Part shown: in pieces, positions 44,043 to 55,600 of the stretch
Layout of the letters: every line of letters begins with the position of its first letter
How positions within the stretch are numbered: position 1 is the stretch's first letter
Made by a program: the position numbers and the translations under genes
The notes under the pieces: generated by a model
What the model was told of the DNA's origin: nothing
What the model saw: the letters and a program-made list of their open reading frames with translations, nothing else
Databases searched by the model: none
Assembly (NCBI GenBank): GCA_011050235.1
Contig: DRGC01000055.1
Coordinates: 99,533-163,532, forward strand
Length of the DNA: 64,000 nucleotides
From: Phycisphaerae bacterium
GTDB lineage: Bacteria > Planctomycetota > Phycisphaerae > SM23-33
Direction of reading: 5' to 3'

Positions 44043-44348
44043 CTACCCCCCTTCCTCAGAATCGTCCTTCTTGTCGCTGAATAGGAATATCCGCCAGAAG
44101 CGCGGGGCGTAGTAGATACATATCGCACACCATGAAAGGAAACCGAGGCCGCCGACCAACCACGCCGCGCTGAAGAGCCCGGCGTAGAGCAAGAGAGCGC
44201 ACAGGCCAAGCCACACAACGGCGAAAGGAAGAAGTCGGGTCACCGTAAGCTTAATGACGAGCGTGACGTACTGATTGTACTTGTAGGACCACATATTTCC
44301 GATCGCGCGTGCAATCCGCCTGCGGCGGACACGCCCTACGCGCTTCAT
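44043..44348 (-). CDS. Small two-helix membrane protein, unknown function
   Basis: Up to 101 residues. Two hydrophobic helices (about 39-57 and 61-80) are followed by a charged tail DKKDDSEEGG. The first 18 codons are Arg-rich and look non-coding; the second ATG at 44294 (MWSYKYNQYV) may be the real start. Neither has a strong ribosome site. It is oriented downstream of the AI-2E transporter gene, 18 bp away. Family not recognised. Confidence 0.5.
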   Translation of the reverse strand: MKRVGRVRRRRIARAIGNMWSYKYNQYVTLVIKLTVTRLLPFAVVWLGLCALLLYAGLFSAAWLVGGLGFLSWCAICIYYAPRFWRIFLFSDKKDDSEEGG

Positions 44349-44366
44349 TCGACATTCAGCGCCGCG

Positions 44367-45383
44367 TCAGCTCATTCTGCCGGAGAGGAGTTCTGTTATT
44401 GGTCGGGCGCGTTCGTGTTTTTCGAGGATGATTTTGATGACAGCTGTTACGGGGACGGCCAGGAACATGCCGATGACGCCCCACAGCATGCCCCAGAACA
44501 TCAGCGACAGCAGGATCACGACCGGGTGGAGGTCGAAACGCTTGCCCATCAGCTTCGGCTCGATGATGTTGCCGATGACGAACTGCACCGACCCCAGCAG
44601 CACGAGCGCCAGGACAACCTTGCTCGTGGTGATGTCCGGGCTGATCAGCAGGATGGGCAAGGGCAGGATAACGCCCACGATCGATCCGATCGTCGGGATG
44701 AAGTTCAGCAGGAACGCCAGCAGCCCAAACAGCACGGCCAGGTCCACCTTCAGGATCCACAGGATCAACCCGGTCAATATCCCCGTCACCGCAGAGATCA
44801 GTACCTTGGTGACGATGTATCGCCGGACGTTGGATTCGATTTCCTCCCAGTGGCCGCTGGCTGTGGCCTGACGCGGGCGGGAGAACATCAGGAAGCCCAG
44901 GAAGATCAGCACCATCACGCCGTTGGAGACCAGATCGGCCAGGGCGCTGCCGATGGTGACGATGAGGCCGCCGATGGCTTTGCCGGAGATCTGCGAGAAC
45001 GGCTTGAGGATTTGCTCGCGATCGATGGCCATGCGCTCCAGGGGCAAGGCGTCGGCGATCCGGTTGAGCAATTCCTGCATTCGGTCGGTGTAGGTGTCGG
45101 CGTTGTCGGCCAGCCCGCTGAGCGAGCCGGAGATCGTGACGCCCAGAACGACCAGGACGAGGAAGGCGATCACGAATGTAATCATCACCGCCGGTATCCG
45201 CGGCAGGCGCAGGCGCCGCGTGAGCATGCGGGCCAGCGGCGTCAGGCCGATCATCAGGAACACGGCCAGCACAAACGGAATCAGCGCCGGCCGAAGCCAC
45301 CTTACCGCGACCGCCGCCGCGATCGTGGCCAGGATGATCAGACACGTGGTTTGAGCCCGCGAATTGCTTTCAGCAGTTTCCAT
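44367..45383 (-). CDS. AI-2E family transporter / permease
   Basis: A 338-residue membrane protein with the AI-2E_transport (YdiK/TqsA/PerM) layout: two N-terminal helices (LIPFVLAVFLMIGLTPLARM), a soluble amphipathic region around 95-150, then four or more helices with LAFLLNFIPTIGSIVGVILP and GNIIEPKLMGKRFDLHPVVI, the conserved family signature. Members export small molecules or act as Na+/H+ antiporters. A GGAG-type ribosome site precedes the ATG. Confidence 0.93.
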   Translation of the reverse strand: METAESNSRAQTTCLIILATIAAAVAVRWLRPALIPFVLAVFLMIGLTPLARMLTRRLRLPRIPAVMITFVIAFLVLVVLGVTISGSLSGLADNADTYTDRMQELLNRIADALPLERMAIDREQILKPFSQISGKAIGGLIVTIGSALADLVSNGVMVLIFLGFLMFSRPRQATASGHWEEIESNVRRYIVTKVLISAVTGILTGLILWILKVDLAVLFGLLAFLLNFIPTIGSIVGVILPLPILLISPDITTSKVVLALVLLGSVQFVIGNIIEPKLMGKRFDLHPVVILLSLMFWGMLWGVIGMFLAVPVTAVIKIILEKHERARPITELLSGRMS

Positions 45384-45485
45384 AGGATCGCTCTCCCTCA
45401 GCTAAGGCCCACCCATTGTGACTGTTGACCCGTCTGCCTACAAGCATTCCGCGTGGCCCCGCCGGGACAGCAACCGACAACAGCT

Positions 45486-45659
45486 CACCACAAAAGACAC
45501 AAAGGGCACGAAGGGAGAAAGAAGAAGAAGAAACAGAGGCTTGCCACAGAGAGCACAGAGGAAAAGGGGAAGAGAGGAAACAGAAGCTCACCACAGAAAT
45601 CACGGAGTACCTTTGTTTTGTGTTTCTACCCCTTTGTGCTCTTTGTGACCTTTGTGGTG
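45486..45659. repeat. Cluster of CCACAGAG/CACAAAG repeats in inverted arrangement
   Basis: The 287-bp gap between the AI-2E and URO-D-like genes holds related units: 45486-45515 (CACCACAAAAGACACAAAGG...), 45543-45562 (GCCACAGAGAGCACAGAGGA), 45589-45606 (CACCACAGAAATCACGGA) and an inverted copy at 45631-45659. The outer units form an imperfect inverted repeat of about 29 bases. No gene is present. Confidence 0.7.
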
Positions 45660-45670
45660 AAGCTGTTTCG

Positions 45671-46798
45671 TTACCGATGCACAAGCTCAGCCGCGTAGTC
45701 GAGGTAGGTTTTGATGCCTTCGGGGGTGACGTTCCAGGGCATGTGGTTGCCGATGCACATGGTGTAGCCGTCGGTCATTTTGGACGTTTCGATCATCGAG
45801 TCGACCATGGCACGGATTTCGTCGGGGTTGTTGCGGGTGAGGATGCGGTTGTCGCCTTCGCCGGCGAGGAACAGGTTCTTGCCCTCGTGGCGGCGGGCGA
45901 TGGCTTTGTAGTCCGTCATCGGCTCGGAGATGATCCCGCGCGCCCCGCAGGCCAGCACATCGTCGGCGTAGGCGTCCACGCAGCCGTCGACCATGAAGAT
46001 CACTTCCTTGCCCGTCGCGCGGCACAGGCCCCAGAACTCTTCGTAGCGGGGGAAGATGTACTTGTGCATCCACTGCGGCGAGCAGACCGGGCCGCGGGTG
46101 GTGACGATGTCATCGTGGCAGACCACGAAATTCACCGGAAGGCGGGCGATGCTGCGGAACACGCGGCGGTTGATCTCGGCGAACTCGTCCATGATCCGCT
46201 CAAAGCGCGGGTCGAGGCAGCACTCCAGGAACAGCTCCCAGCCGAACGTCAGCATCGGCCACATGAACATTGTGTTGTAGAAGCCGCTGGCCGAAGCCGA
46301 CCCTTCCGGCGCCGTATCGCCCCACTGGTCCGGGAAGCCGGCGCGGAACTCCTGATAGAGCTCTTCCTCGTCGCGGAAGTCCGAGTTGTTGATGACCGGC
46401 CAATCGCGAAAGTCGCCCTGGGCCAGTGGGCTGAAGGCGAAGACGTCGCCTGCGCTCTTGAAGAACTTTTCCCCGTGCTCGAAGGTCGCCGTCGCGCCGG
46501 CCCCCCAGCGGACGGTGTGGGCGTCGGCGTCGGAACTGGCCTGGTCGGCGTCATGGCCAAGGGTGGGCCGAGCGACCGGCTCGTCGGTCTCAGGGAGGCC
46601 GAGCTGGAGTTGCGGGTAAAGCTCAGCCAACTTCAGCCGACACTCGCGCGGGTAGTCGTAATAGTCGATGCCGGTCAGGTACGTCTCGGCGTCCGGGCAC
46701 GACCAATGCTCCCAATGCGGAATCGGATCCGGCCCAAGCCCCATGTAGGCCAGGAAGAACGGTTCACACGTGCTGCGATCATCGGGAACGTGGACCAC
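45671..46798 (-). CDS. URO-D-superfamily protein (third copy)
   Basis: A 375-residue URO-D-superfamily barrel: FFLAYMGLGPDPIPHWEHW near the N-terminus, FAFSPLAQGDFRDWPV, VCHDDIVTTRGPVCSPQWMH, EVIFMVDGCVDAYADDV, LFLAGEGDNRILTRNNPDEI. The DDIVTTRGP/SPQ region is typical of MtaA-like, non-HemE members. The GTG at 46798 is preferred because an AGAGGAG site lies 5 bases upstream; the open frame further upstream has only a TTG. It is 80 bp downstream of the CNNM gene. Reaction unknown. Confidence 0.8.
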   Translation of the reverse strand: MVHVPDDRSTCEPFFLAYMGLGPDPIPHWEHWSCPDAETYLTGIDYYDYPRECRLKLAELYPQLQLGLPETDEPVARPTLGHDADQASSDADAHTVRWGAGATATFEHGEKFFKSAGDVFAFSPLAQGDFRDWPVINNSDFRDEEELYQEFRAGFPDQWGDTAPEGSASASGFYNTMFMWPMLTFGWELFLECCLDPRFERIMDEFAEINRRVFRSIARLPVNFVVCHDDIVTTRGPVCSPQWMHKYIFPRYEEFWGLCRATGKEVIFMVDGCVDAYADDVLACGARGIISEPMTDYKAIARRHEGKNLFLAGEGDNRILTRNNPDEIRAMVDSMIETSKMTDGYTMCIGNHMPWNVTPEGIKTYLDYAAELVHR

Positions 46799-46878
46799 GG
46801 GGGCTCCTCTCGAGATTGTCGAATGCCGATTAGGCAAAGCATCTAAGCATCCGGGGGATCGAACTCACAAATCGAAAA

Positions 46879-48168
46879 TCACACTGCAGGAAGACGTCTT
46901 GCCTTTTTCTGCCCTTGGCCTTCATCCAGGACTTCGACGCGGAGTCGCATGATTTTTCGTTCGTCGGCGGCCAGGACGGTGAAATGGGCGCCGTAGGCGT
47001 CGATGGTCTCTTCGACGACGGGGATGTGGCCCATCTCGCTGATGACGAGCCCGGCGGCGGTGTCGTAGTCCTCGTCCTCGGGGATCCGCAGCTTCAGCAC
47101 GTCGTTGAGGTCGTCGATGTAGACGCGCCCGTCGATCTCGGCCGTCCGCGCGTCGATGAGGGTGATCGACTCGCCTTCGGGCTTGTCGTACTCATCGTCG
47201 ATCTCGCCGACGATCTCTTCGAGGATGTCCTCGATCGTCACCAGCCCGGCCGTCCCGCCGTATTCGTCCAGCACGACGGCGATGTGAAACTTTCGAGACT
47301 TGAACTCCGTCAGCAAGTCGTCCAGCACCTTGGATTCGGGCACGAAGAACGGCTTGCGCATGATCGTCCGCAGATCGGTCGGTTGCTCGCCGACAAGGTA
47401 CTGCAGCAGATCCTTGGCGTAGAGGATGCCAATGATATTATCCAGGTCGCCCTGGTAGATGGGCACGCGCGTGTGGCCGGCCTCGGTGATCTCGCGGCAG
47501 ACGTCGCGGAAGCTCGTCTCAACGGGCAGGGCGAAAATATCGGTCCGTGGCGTCATGATCTCGTCGGCGTGCGTTTCGTCCAGCTCCATGACCGACTCGA
47601 TCATCTCGACTTCCTCGGCATCGACGGCGCCTTCGGCCTGGCCTTCGGTGGCGGCGTGGAGGATCTCCTGCTTGGCGGCTTCATCGTTTTCCTCGGCCGA
47701 CTCGTGGAAGCCGCAAAGCCGAAGCACCAGGAGCGTCACCGCCCAGACCACCCACAACACCGGCCACAACAGCCACCGCAGCAGCAGCGGGAACCTCAGC
47801 GTCACGGCCAACACACGCTCGCCCGCAGAACGGGCCCATGCCAACGGAACGGCGACGCCAAAGACGATGACCAGGCCCAGCCACACGGCCGCCGCGCCAA
47901 CGACGGCGCCAGCCGTCGCCTCATGGCGCAGACCAAATGCCTCAACGAGGGCGATTCCGATCCCGAGATAGGCCAACGGCCCCAGCAGACCGACCGTCCA
48001 GCGAAGCGCGTCCAGGTGGCGCTCCAGAAGCTCGAGCCGGCGTTTGCCCTTGTCCCCGCGAAAGGCCTGTTCCAACTCCACGCGCTGATACGCGCTGAGA
48101 ACTCGACCGGCCAGTGTGAAATAGCACGACAGGGCCGTGGTGACCACAACCCAGATTAGAGGGTACAC
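46879..48168 (-). CDS. CNNM/CorC-type (hemolysin C family) CBS-domain membrane protein
   Basis: A 429-residue protein. The N-terminal ~150 residues hold four hydrophobic segments of a degenerate CNNM (DUF21) domain. Next comes EMIESVMELDETHADEIMTP, the standard link, and a CBS pair (TRVPIYQGDLDNIIGILYAK; FHIAVVLDEYGGTAGLVTIE). The C-terminal CorC_HlyC domain follows (RVYIDDLNDVLKLRIPEDED, TAAGLVISEMGHIP). It is linked to divalent cation (Mg/Co) export or leakage control. The start is GTG at 48168 with a poorly placed AGG. Confidence 0.9.
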   Translation of the reverse strand: MYPLIWVVVTTALSCYFTLAGRVLSAYQRVELEQAFRGDKGKRRLELLERHLDALRWTVGLLGPLAYLGIGIALVEAFGLRHEATAGAVVGAAAVWLGLVIVFGVAVPLAWARSAGERVLAVTLRFPLLLRWLLWPVLWVVWAVTLLVLRLCGFHESAEENDEAAKQEILHAATEGQAEGAVDAEEVEMIESVMELDETHADEIMTPRTDIFALPVETSFRDVCREITEAGHTRVPIYQGDLDNIIGILYAKDLLQYLVGEQPTDLRTIMRKPFFVPESKVLDDLLTEFKSRKFHIAVVLDEYGGTAGLVTIEDILEEIVGEIDDEYDKPEGESITLIDARTAEIDGRVYIDDLNDVLKLRIPEDEDYDTAAGLVISEMGHIPVVEETIDAYGAHFTVLAADERKIMRLRVEVLDEGQGQKKARRLPAV

Positions 48169-48453
48169 CTGTTGTTACGCTCCAATATGGCCGCCCCATC
48201 TCTGCCGTGGACAGGCCGGACCGAAGAAACCGACCACTCACTGTGCGGGGCGCATCTCACAGCCGTTCCCGGGCTTTCTCACCCACAGAACGCCACAGCC
48301 ACAGGGCCACATCATACCTCAGAGAGGGCCGAACGACCAACTATTTCGCCCGCCCTCTCAGCGGCCGCCGCCTTCGTAGATCATGCTTCGCCGGTGGCTT
48401 CGCAGGACACGAGCTGCGGACGACAGGCCCGCTTCCTGGTTCCCGGTTCCCGA
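48169..48453. other. Intergenic region upstream of the CNNM gene with a candidate minus-strand promoter
   Basis: No gene is visible in these 285 bp. On the minus strand TTGGTC (48335-48340) and TATGAT (48311-48316) are 18 bp apart and could drive the CNNM gene with a leader of about 140 bases. The element is unverified. Confidence 0.35.
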
Positions 48454-49584
48454 TCACAGCGACGCGTTGTAGTCGTCGACCACTTGCGTGACGAGTCGGA
48501 CGCGTTCGATGTCGCCGAAGGTGGAGATCTCGTCGGAGATGCCCAGGATCAGATTCGGGGCGAACAGGTCGATCATCTTTTTGGTGCAGTCGATCAGCTC
48601 CTGCTCGGAGAAGGTCTCATCAAAGTAGACGGCTGGCAGGCCGTCGATCATGACCATCTCGCCCAGCGCCTCGGCGCATTCCTCCAATGTCACGTCGCCC
48701 TGCGGCAGTGGCGTGATTGCCTCGATCCCGTCCAAGCCGGTCTCGTGGGCATAGGGCAGCAACGGCTTGCAGTTGCCGTCCCAGTGGGCGAAGACGAACT
48801 TGCCGCCGGCGTGGAGCTTCTCGCACCGCCGCTGGTAGGCGGGCAGCATGTACTTTTCGAACAGCGCCGGTGAGCACGTGTCGGCATGGACGTTGTCCCC
48901 AAAATTGATCAGTTCCACCGGCGATTCGTTCAGCACATCGCACAGCCGATCGTGCGAATCATCCAACGCTCGAAAGAACGCCTCGCAGGTATCGGGGTGG
49001 TCGTAGATCGCCATGATCCCTCCCTCGACGCCGGCGAAGTGGATGTAAAGTCCCTGCACGTTCGTGCGCGGCATGTACATCGTCGGCGCGCCCAGGTCGC
49101 CCCATTTCGCCAGCAACTCGTCGTAGAGGTCCTGATCGAAGCTCCACGTCTGGTGCTCCGCGCGCCAGGTGGCGACTTTCATGTCCTCTTCGGTGCTGAC
49201 GAACCATTTCCGCTGTCGCTGCGTCCAATTGTCCTCGCTGCTGTGAATGATAGCCGTCAGGTCGCCTGCGGGCGTTTCGATCGTGCTCTGCACGCGCCGC
49301 TCGTCGAGCACCTCCTGGTGGGTCTTGACGCGCGGGTCGTCGCAGCTGACGAAACAGCCGTTGAAATCGTACAGCCTCGCCGCGACACCGAGCTCGCGCA
49401 GGATCTCATGGGCGTTCTTATCCGCGCACCACTCCGGCAGCGGAATGCCCTTGAACCGCTTGTAGTCCAGCCACGCCCCGATCCGAGGCTGCCAGATAAT
49501 CTTGCCGCCCGCTCGCCCAAACGCGACGTCGAGGTTCAACTGACACAGGTCGATGTTGGCGTGATCGGTGGGTCGGCCGCTCAT
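48454..49584 (-). CDS. URO-D-superfamily protein (fourth copy)
   Basis: A 376-residue URO-D-superfamily protein. RIGAWLDYKRFKGIPLPEW, STEEDMKVATWRAEHQTW, PRTNVQGLYIHFAGVEGGIM and FVFAHWDGNCKPLLPYAHET are the barrel segments; the last aligns with the HxCG region of the family but has HWDG. LAPNLILGISDEIS-type residues close the barrel. It leads 9 bp after a sugar isomerase on the same strand. The context suggests a substrate-linked role rather than heme synthesis. Confidence 0.82.
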   Translation of the reverse strand: MSGRPTDHANIDLCQLNLDVAFGRAGGKIIWQPRIGAWLDYKRFKGIPLPEWCADKNAHEILRELGVAARLYDFNGCFVSCDDPRVKTHQEVLDERRVQSTIETPAGDLTAIIHSSEDNWTQRQRKWFVSTEEDMKVATWRAEHQTWSFDQDLYDELLAKWGDLGAPTMYMPRTNVQGLYIHFAGVEGGIMAIYDHPDTCEAFFRALDDSHDRLCDVLNESPVELINFGDNVHADTCSPALFEKYMLPAYQRRCEKLHAGGKFVFAHWDGNCKPLLPYAHETGLDGIEAITPLPQGDVTLEECAEALGEMVMIDGLPAVYFDETFSEQELIDCTKKMIDLFAPNLILGISDEISTFGDIERVRLVTQVVDDYNASL

Positions 49585-49593
49585 GAGTGTTCC

Positions 49594-50388
49594 TTACCAC
49601 CCTTCGAGCAACTGGCGTAGCGTTGCCGCGTCGCGACGATAGTTTTCTTCCGAGCCGTCGCGAACGAACTCCAGCAGCGCCCAGCGGTCGCCGGGGATGG
49701 CGGCGATCTCGGCGAAGTAGTCTGTCCAATCGCCCTGGCCATCGGCCAGCGGGCGGTGATCGATCTTGTCCCCCGGTGCGGTCAGCCAGTGAAATACGTG
49801 CACGTTGGCCAGCTTGTCGGCCAGCGCCTCGATGGCGGTGAGGTTGTCGGACTTGGCTGCCCCGAACGGCGGTTGCCAGTAGCAGCCGACGTTATCGTGA
49901 TCGATAGCCGCCAGCAGACGAAGGGTCGATTCCAACGTGTCGGTCAGCGACCCGGCGTGGTACTCGAACGCGATCCGCACGCCGACGGGGGCCGCCAGGT
50001 CCGCAATTCGTCGCGCGTCATCAGCCACTTCGGCGCGATAGGCTTCGGTGGCCTCGGCAGCATCCGAGCCATACCCGCCCGCCCAAATGCGGATCAGCGG
50101 CGCCTCCATCGCGACGGTCGACGCCAGCACAGCCTCGAACGGCGGGGCGTCCTTACCGCCCGCCGGCCTCGCGGCGCGGTAGTACGACCCATAGGAACTG
50201 ACAGCCAGCCCCGCATCGCGCGTTATCGCCCCAGCCTGCGCAGCCGAAGCCGTGTCGCCGTGCGGGCAGTGAATGTCCCCACCCCATTCGATGCCGGCCA
50301 ATCCCGTCTCGGCCACCAGTTCGACAATTTGTCGCTGCGACAATTCACGAAACGTGATCGAACACAAACCGGGATGAATCATCGTCAT
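49594..50388 (-). CDS. Sugar phosphate isomerase/epimerase (xylose isomerase-like TIM barrel)
   Basis: A 264-residue AP-endonuclease-2 superfamily barrel. LAGIEWGGDIHCPHGD, RIAFEYHAGSLTD (metal-binding Glu), NVGCYWQPPFG, VHVFHWLTAPGDK and WALLEFVRDGSEE (second metal Glu) are the standard blocks. It would interconvert ketose or inosose isomers. It sits between the URO-D-like gene and a hydroxyacid dehydrogenase, suggesting a small catabolic cluster attached to the pur genes. Confidence 0.87.
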   Translation of the reverse strand: MTMIHPGLCSITFRELSQRQIVELVAETGLAGIEWGGDIHCPHGDTASAAQAGAITRDAGLAVSSYGSYYRAARPAGGKDAPPFEAVLASTVAMEAPLIRIWAGGYGSDAAEATEAYRAEVADDARRIADLAAPVGVRIAFEYHAGSLTDTLESTLRLLAAIDHDNVGCYWQPPFGAAKSDNLTAIEALADKLANVHVFHWLTAPGDKIDHRPLADGQGDWTDYFAEIAAIPGDRWALLEFVRDGSEENYRRDAATLRQLLEGW

Positions 50389-50427
50389 TCCTCGTTAAAG
50401 GGACTCATTGCTCAAATCCGAAACTCA

Positions 50428-51435
50428 TCAAGCCAACTTCGCGGCCTGTTCGCGCGTGATCTCGTGGGCCAACGGCTCGCCGGCCAGGTAACGCTTCAGC
50501 TCGTCGGCCATCAGCCAGCCCATGCGGGCGCATTCCCCGCCCATGGCCCCGGCGATGTGTGGCGTCAGCACGACGTTGGCCAGCGACCACAGCGGCGAGC
50601 CCTCAGCCGGCGGCTCGGGATCGGTCACGTCCAATACCGCCATCAGGTCGGGGCGATCCTGCAGAACGTCGATCATGTCGTCCTCGCGGACGACGGCCCC
50701 GCGGGCGGTGTTGATGAAGGTCGCATAGGGCTTCATCGACGCCAGGTGTGCGCCCGTGATCAGGCCCCTGGTCTCAGGCAAGTTCGGGGTGTGCAGCGAG
50801 ACGACGTCCGCCCGGGCGAAGACCTCTTCGAGCGATACAAGGTCCCCCCCCAGCGCTGCGGCGTCGGCCGGGGCAACGAACGGATCGTAGGCGATCACAT
50901 TGACGTCGAGTTGTTTGAGCCGCTCGCAGACACCCCGGCCGATCTTGCCGAGCGAGATGATGCCCACCGTGCTGCCGTTGGCGCCGAAAACGGGCAGCGA
51001 ACGGTTCCACGCGCCCTCGCGCCGCTGCTCGCGCACAAGGTGCCACGTCAGCTTCAGGCCCAGGATGATCTGGGCGAATGTATATTCGATGACGGGCACG
51101 GCGTTGGCTGCCCAGGCGCTGACGATACGGACGCCGCGATCCCAGGAAGCGTCGGTCACCATGCCGCGCACCGAGCCGGCCCCATAGAAGACAACCTTCA
51201 ACTTCGGCGCCGCCGCCAGGAAGGCTTCGTCGAGCGTCGGCGCGCCCCAGCCCGTAAACAGCAACTCAACATCGGCCAGTTGCGGGCAGTTGGCGACAAC
51301 ACTCTCGGCGTCCTGCCGCTCGCCCACGAGATTGACCAACTCCCCGATCGCCTCGTCGGTGCCAAGGGCATAGAGCAGCTTGTGGTTCCCCTCCGACAGA
51401 ACGAAAAGGCCTTTGGGTTTGGCCCGGTCAGCCAT
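50428..51435 (-). CDS. D-isomer-specific 2-hydroxyacid dehydrogenase
   Basis: A 335-residue NAD-dependent dehydrogenase. The cofactor motif is GIISLGKIGRGV. The catalytic triad appears as NTARGAVV (Arg), DVTDPEPP (Glu region) and LTPHIAGAMG (His). It oxidises or reduces a 2-hydroxy/2-keto acid such as glycerate or a sugar acid. It is 27 bp before purQ's 3' end on the same strand and 39 bp before the isomerase. Confidence 0.92.
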   Translation of the reverse strand: MADRAKPKGLFVLSEGNHKLLYALGTDEAIGELVNLVGERQDAESVVANCPQLADVELLFTGWGAPTLDEAFLAAAPKLKVVFYGAGSVRGMVTDASWDRGVRIVSAWAANAVPVIEYTFAQIILGLKLTWHLVREQRREGAWNRSLPVFGANGSTVGIISLGKIGRGVCERLKQLDVNVIAYDPFVAPADAAALGGDLVSLEEVFARADVVSLHTPNLPETRGLITGAHLASMKPYATFINTARGAVVREDDMIDVLQDRPDLMAVLDVTDPEPPAEGSPLWSLANVVLTPHIAGAMGGECARMGWLMADELKRYLAGEPLAHEITREQAAKLA

Positions 51436-51462
51436 TTCGAGGCCTCCTTATCGGCCTGGGTA

Positions 51463-52266
51463 TCACCCCTGCCGTAGGTATTCAAATGCTCGATCGAAGA
51501 ACAGTCGTCCGTCGGCCCGTTGCACGCCGCCGCGGGTCCACTGCGGGTGGTGGGTGATGTCGACGAACCGCTCAGGGTGCGGCATCAGGCCCATGGCCCG
51601 GCCGGAGGGGTCGCAGATGCCGGCGATGTCCTCGACGCTGCCGTTGGGATTGCTGTCGGGGCAGCCGCCTTCGAAGGCGGCCTTGCCGTCGGCGTCGACA
51701 TAGCGGACAGCCACCTGCTCGTCGCCCTTGAGACGACCCAGCGCGTCGCCGTCGCCACCACGGACGATGAACTTGCCCTCGCCATGAGCGATGGGCAGGT
51801 CGATGACCTCGCCCTTGGGCAGGAACACGCAGCGGTCGCTATCGCACCGCAGGCGAACCCACTTGTCTACGAACATCCCACTATCGTTCCACGTCAGCGT
51901 CACGTCGCGGTGGGCCTGATCGGCCGTCACGTTGCCCCACGGCAGCAGGCCGCTCTTGACCATCACCTGGAACCCGTTGCAGATACCCAGCACGCACTTG
52001 CCGGCGGCCACGAACTCGTTGAGCGGCCCGGCCAGCCGCTGCAGCATCTGCCCGGCCAGGATCTTCCCGGCCGCCACGTCGTCGCCATAGCTGAAACCGC
52101 CCGGGATCAGCAGGAACTGATAGTCCTTCAGCAACTCGGGCTTGTCCATCAGTCGAAACACATGCACCCGCCGGGCCTCAAAGCCCGCCTGCTCCAGCGC
52201 AAACTCCGTCTCCCGATCACAGTTCGTCCCAGCAGCCCTTAAAACCAATGCTTTGGGTGTGGTCAT
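51463..52266 (-). CDS. purQ: Phosphoribosylformylglycinamidine synthase, glutaminase subunit PurQ
   Basis: A 267-residue class I glutamine amidotransferase that feeds ammonia to PurL in de novo purine synthesis. ALVLRAAGTNCDRETEFALE is the N-terminal signature, LLIPGGFSYGDDVAAG follows, GICNGFQVM carries the catalytic Cys, and MGLMPHPERF the His/Glu. The ATG at 52266 is set by homology; the open frame further upstream reads through a repeat element. It lies 138 bp after purL. Confidence 0.95.
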   Translation of the reverse strand: MTTPKALVLRAAGTNCDRETEFALEQAGFEARRVHVFRLMDKPELLKDYQFLLIPGGFSYGDDVAAGKILAGQMLQRLAGPLNEFVAAGKCVLGICNGFQVMVKSGLLPWGNVTADQAHRDVTLTWNDSGMFVDKWVRLRCDSDRCVFLPKGEVIDLPIAHGEGKFIVRGGDGDALGRLKGDEQVAVRYVDADGKAAFEGGCPDSNPNGSVEDIAGICDPSGRAMGLMPHPERFVDITHHPQWTRGGVQRADGRLFFDRAFEYLRQG

Positions 52267-52315
52267 TTCGCTTACTTGTCCAATCGGTCGTTGTGTTGTA
52301 ATCCTTCTACTGCCA

Positions 52316-52395
52316 TTGCGGATTGCGGAGTGCGGATTGCGGAGTAGAAGAAACGACCGGTCGTGGCATATTCCGCAATCCGCAATCCGCAATCC
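52316..52395. repeat. REP-like inverted repeat between purL and purQ
   Basis: A left arm of GCGGATTGCGGA-type units (52316-52344) is mirrored by ATTCCGCAATCCGC-type units (52370-52395). A perfect 12-bp palindrome, ACGACCGGTCGT (52353-52364), sits near the centre. The whole element could form a long hairpin in the purL-purQ transcript. Confidence 0.75.
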
Positions 52396-52404
52396 ACATT
52401 TGAA

Positions 52405-55587
<3,183 letters not shown>

Positions 55588-55600
55588 GGGTTGCGGCCTT

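Noticed and set aside
44415..45428. 337-codon plus-strand open frame rich in Asp, Gln and His
   Set aside because: It mirrors the AI-2E transporter gene; hydrophobic codons read in reverse give DDxxQQ-type strings.
45483..45660. Possible CRISPR array
   Set aside because: The repeats are degenerate, differ in orientation and have no uniform spacers; no cas genes are present.
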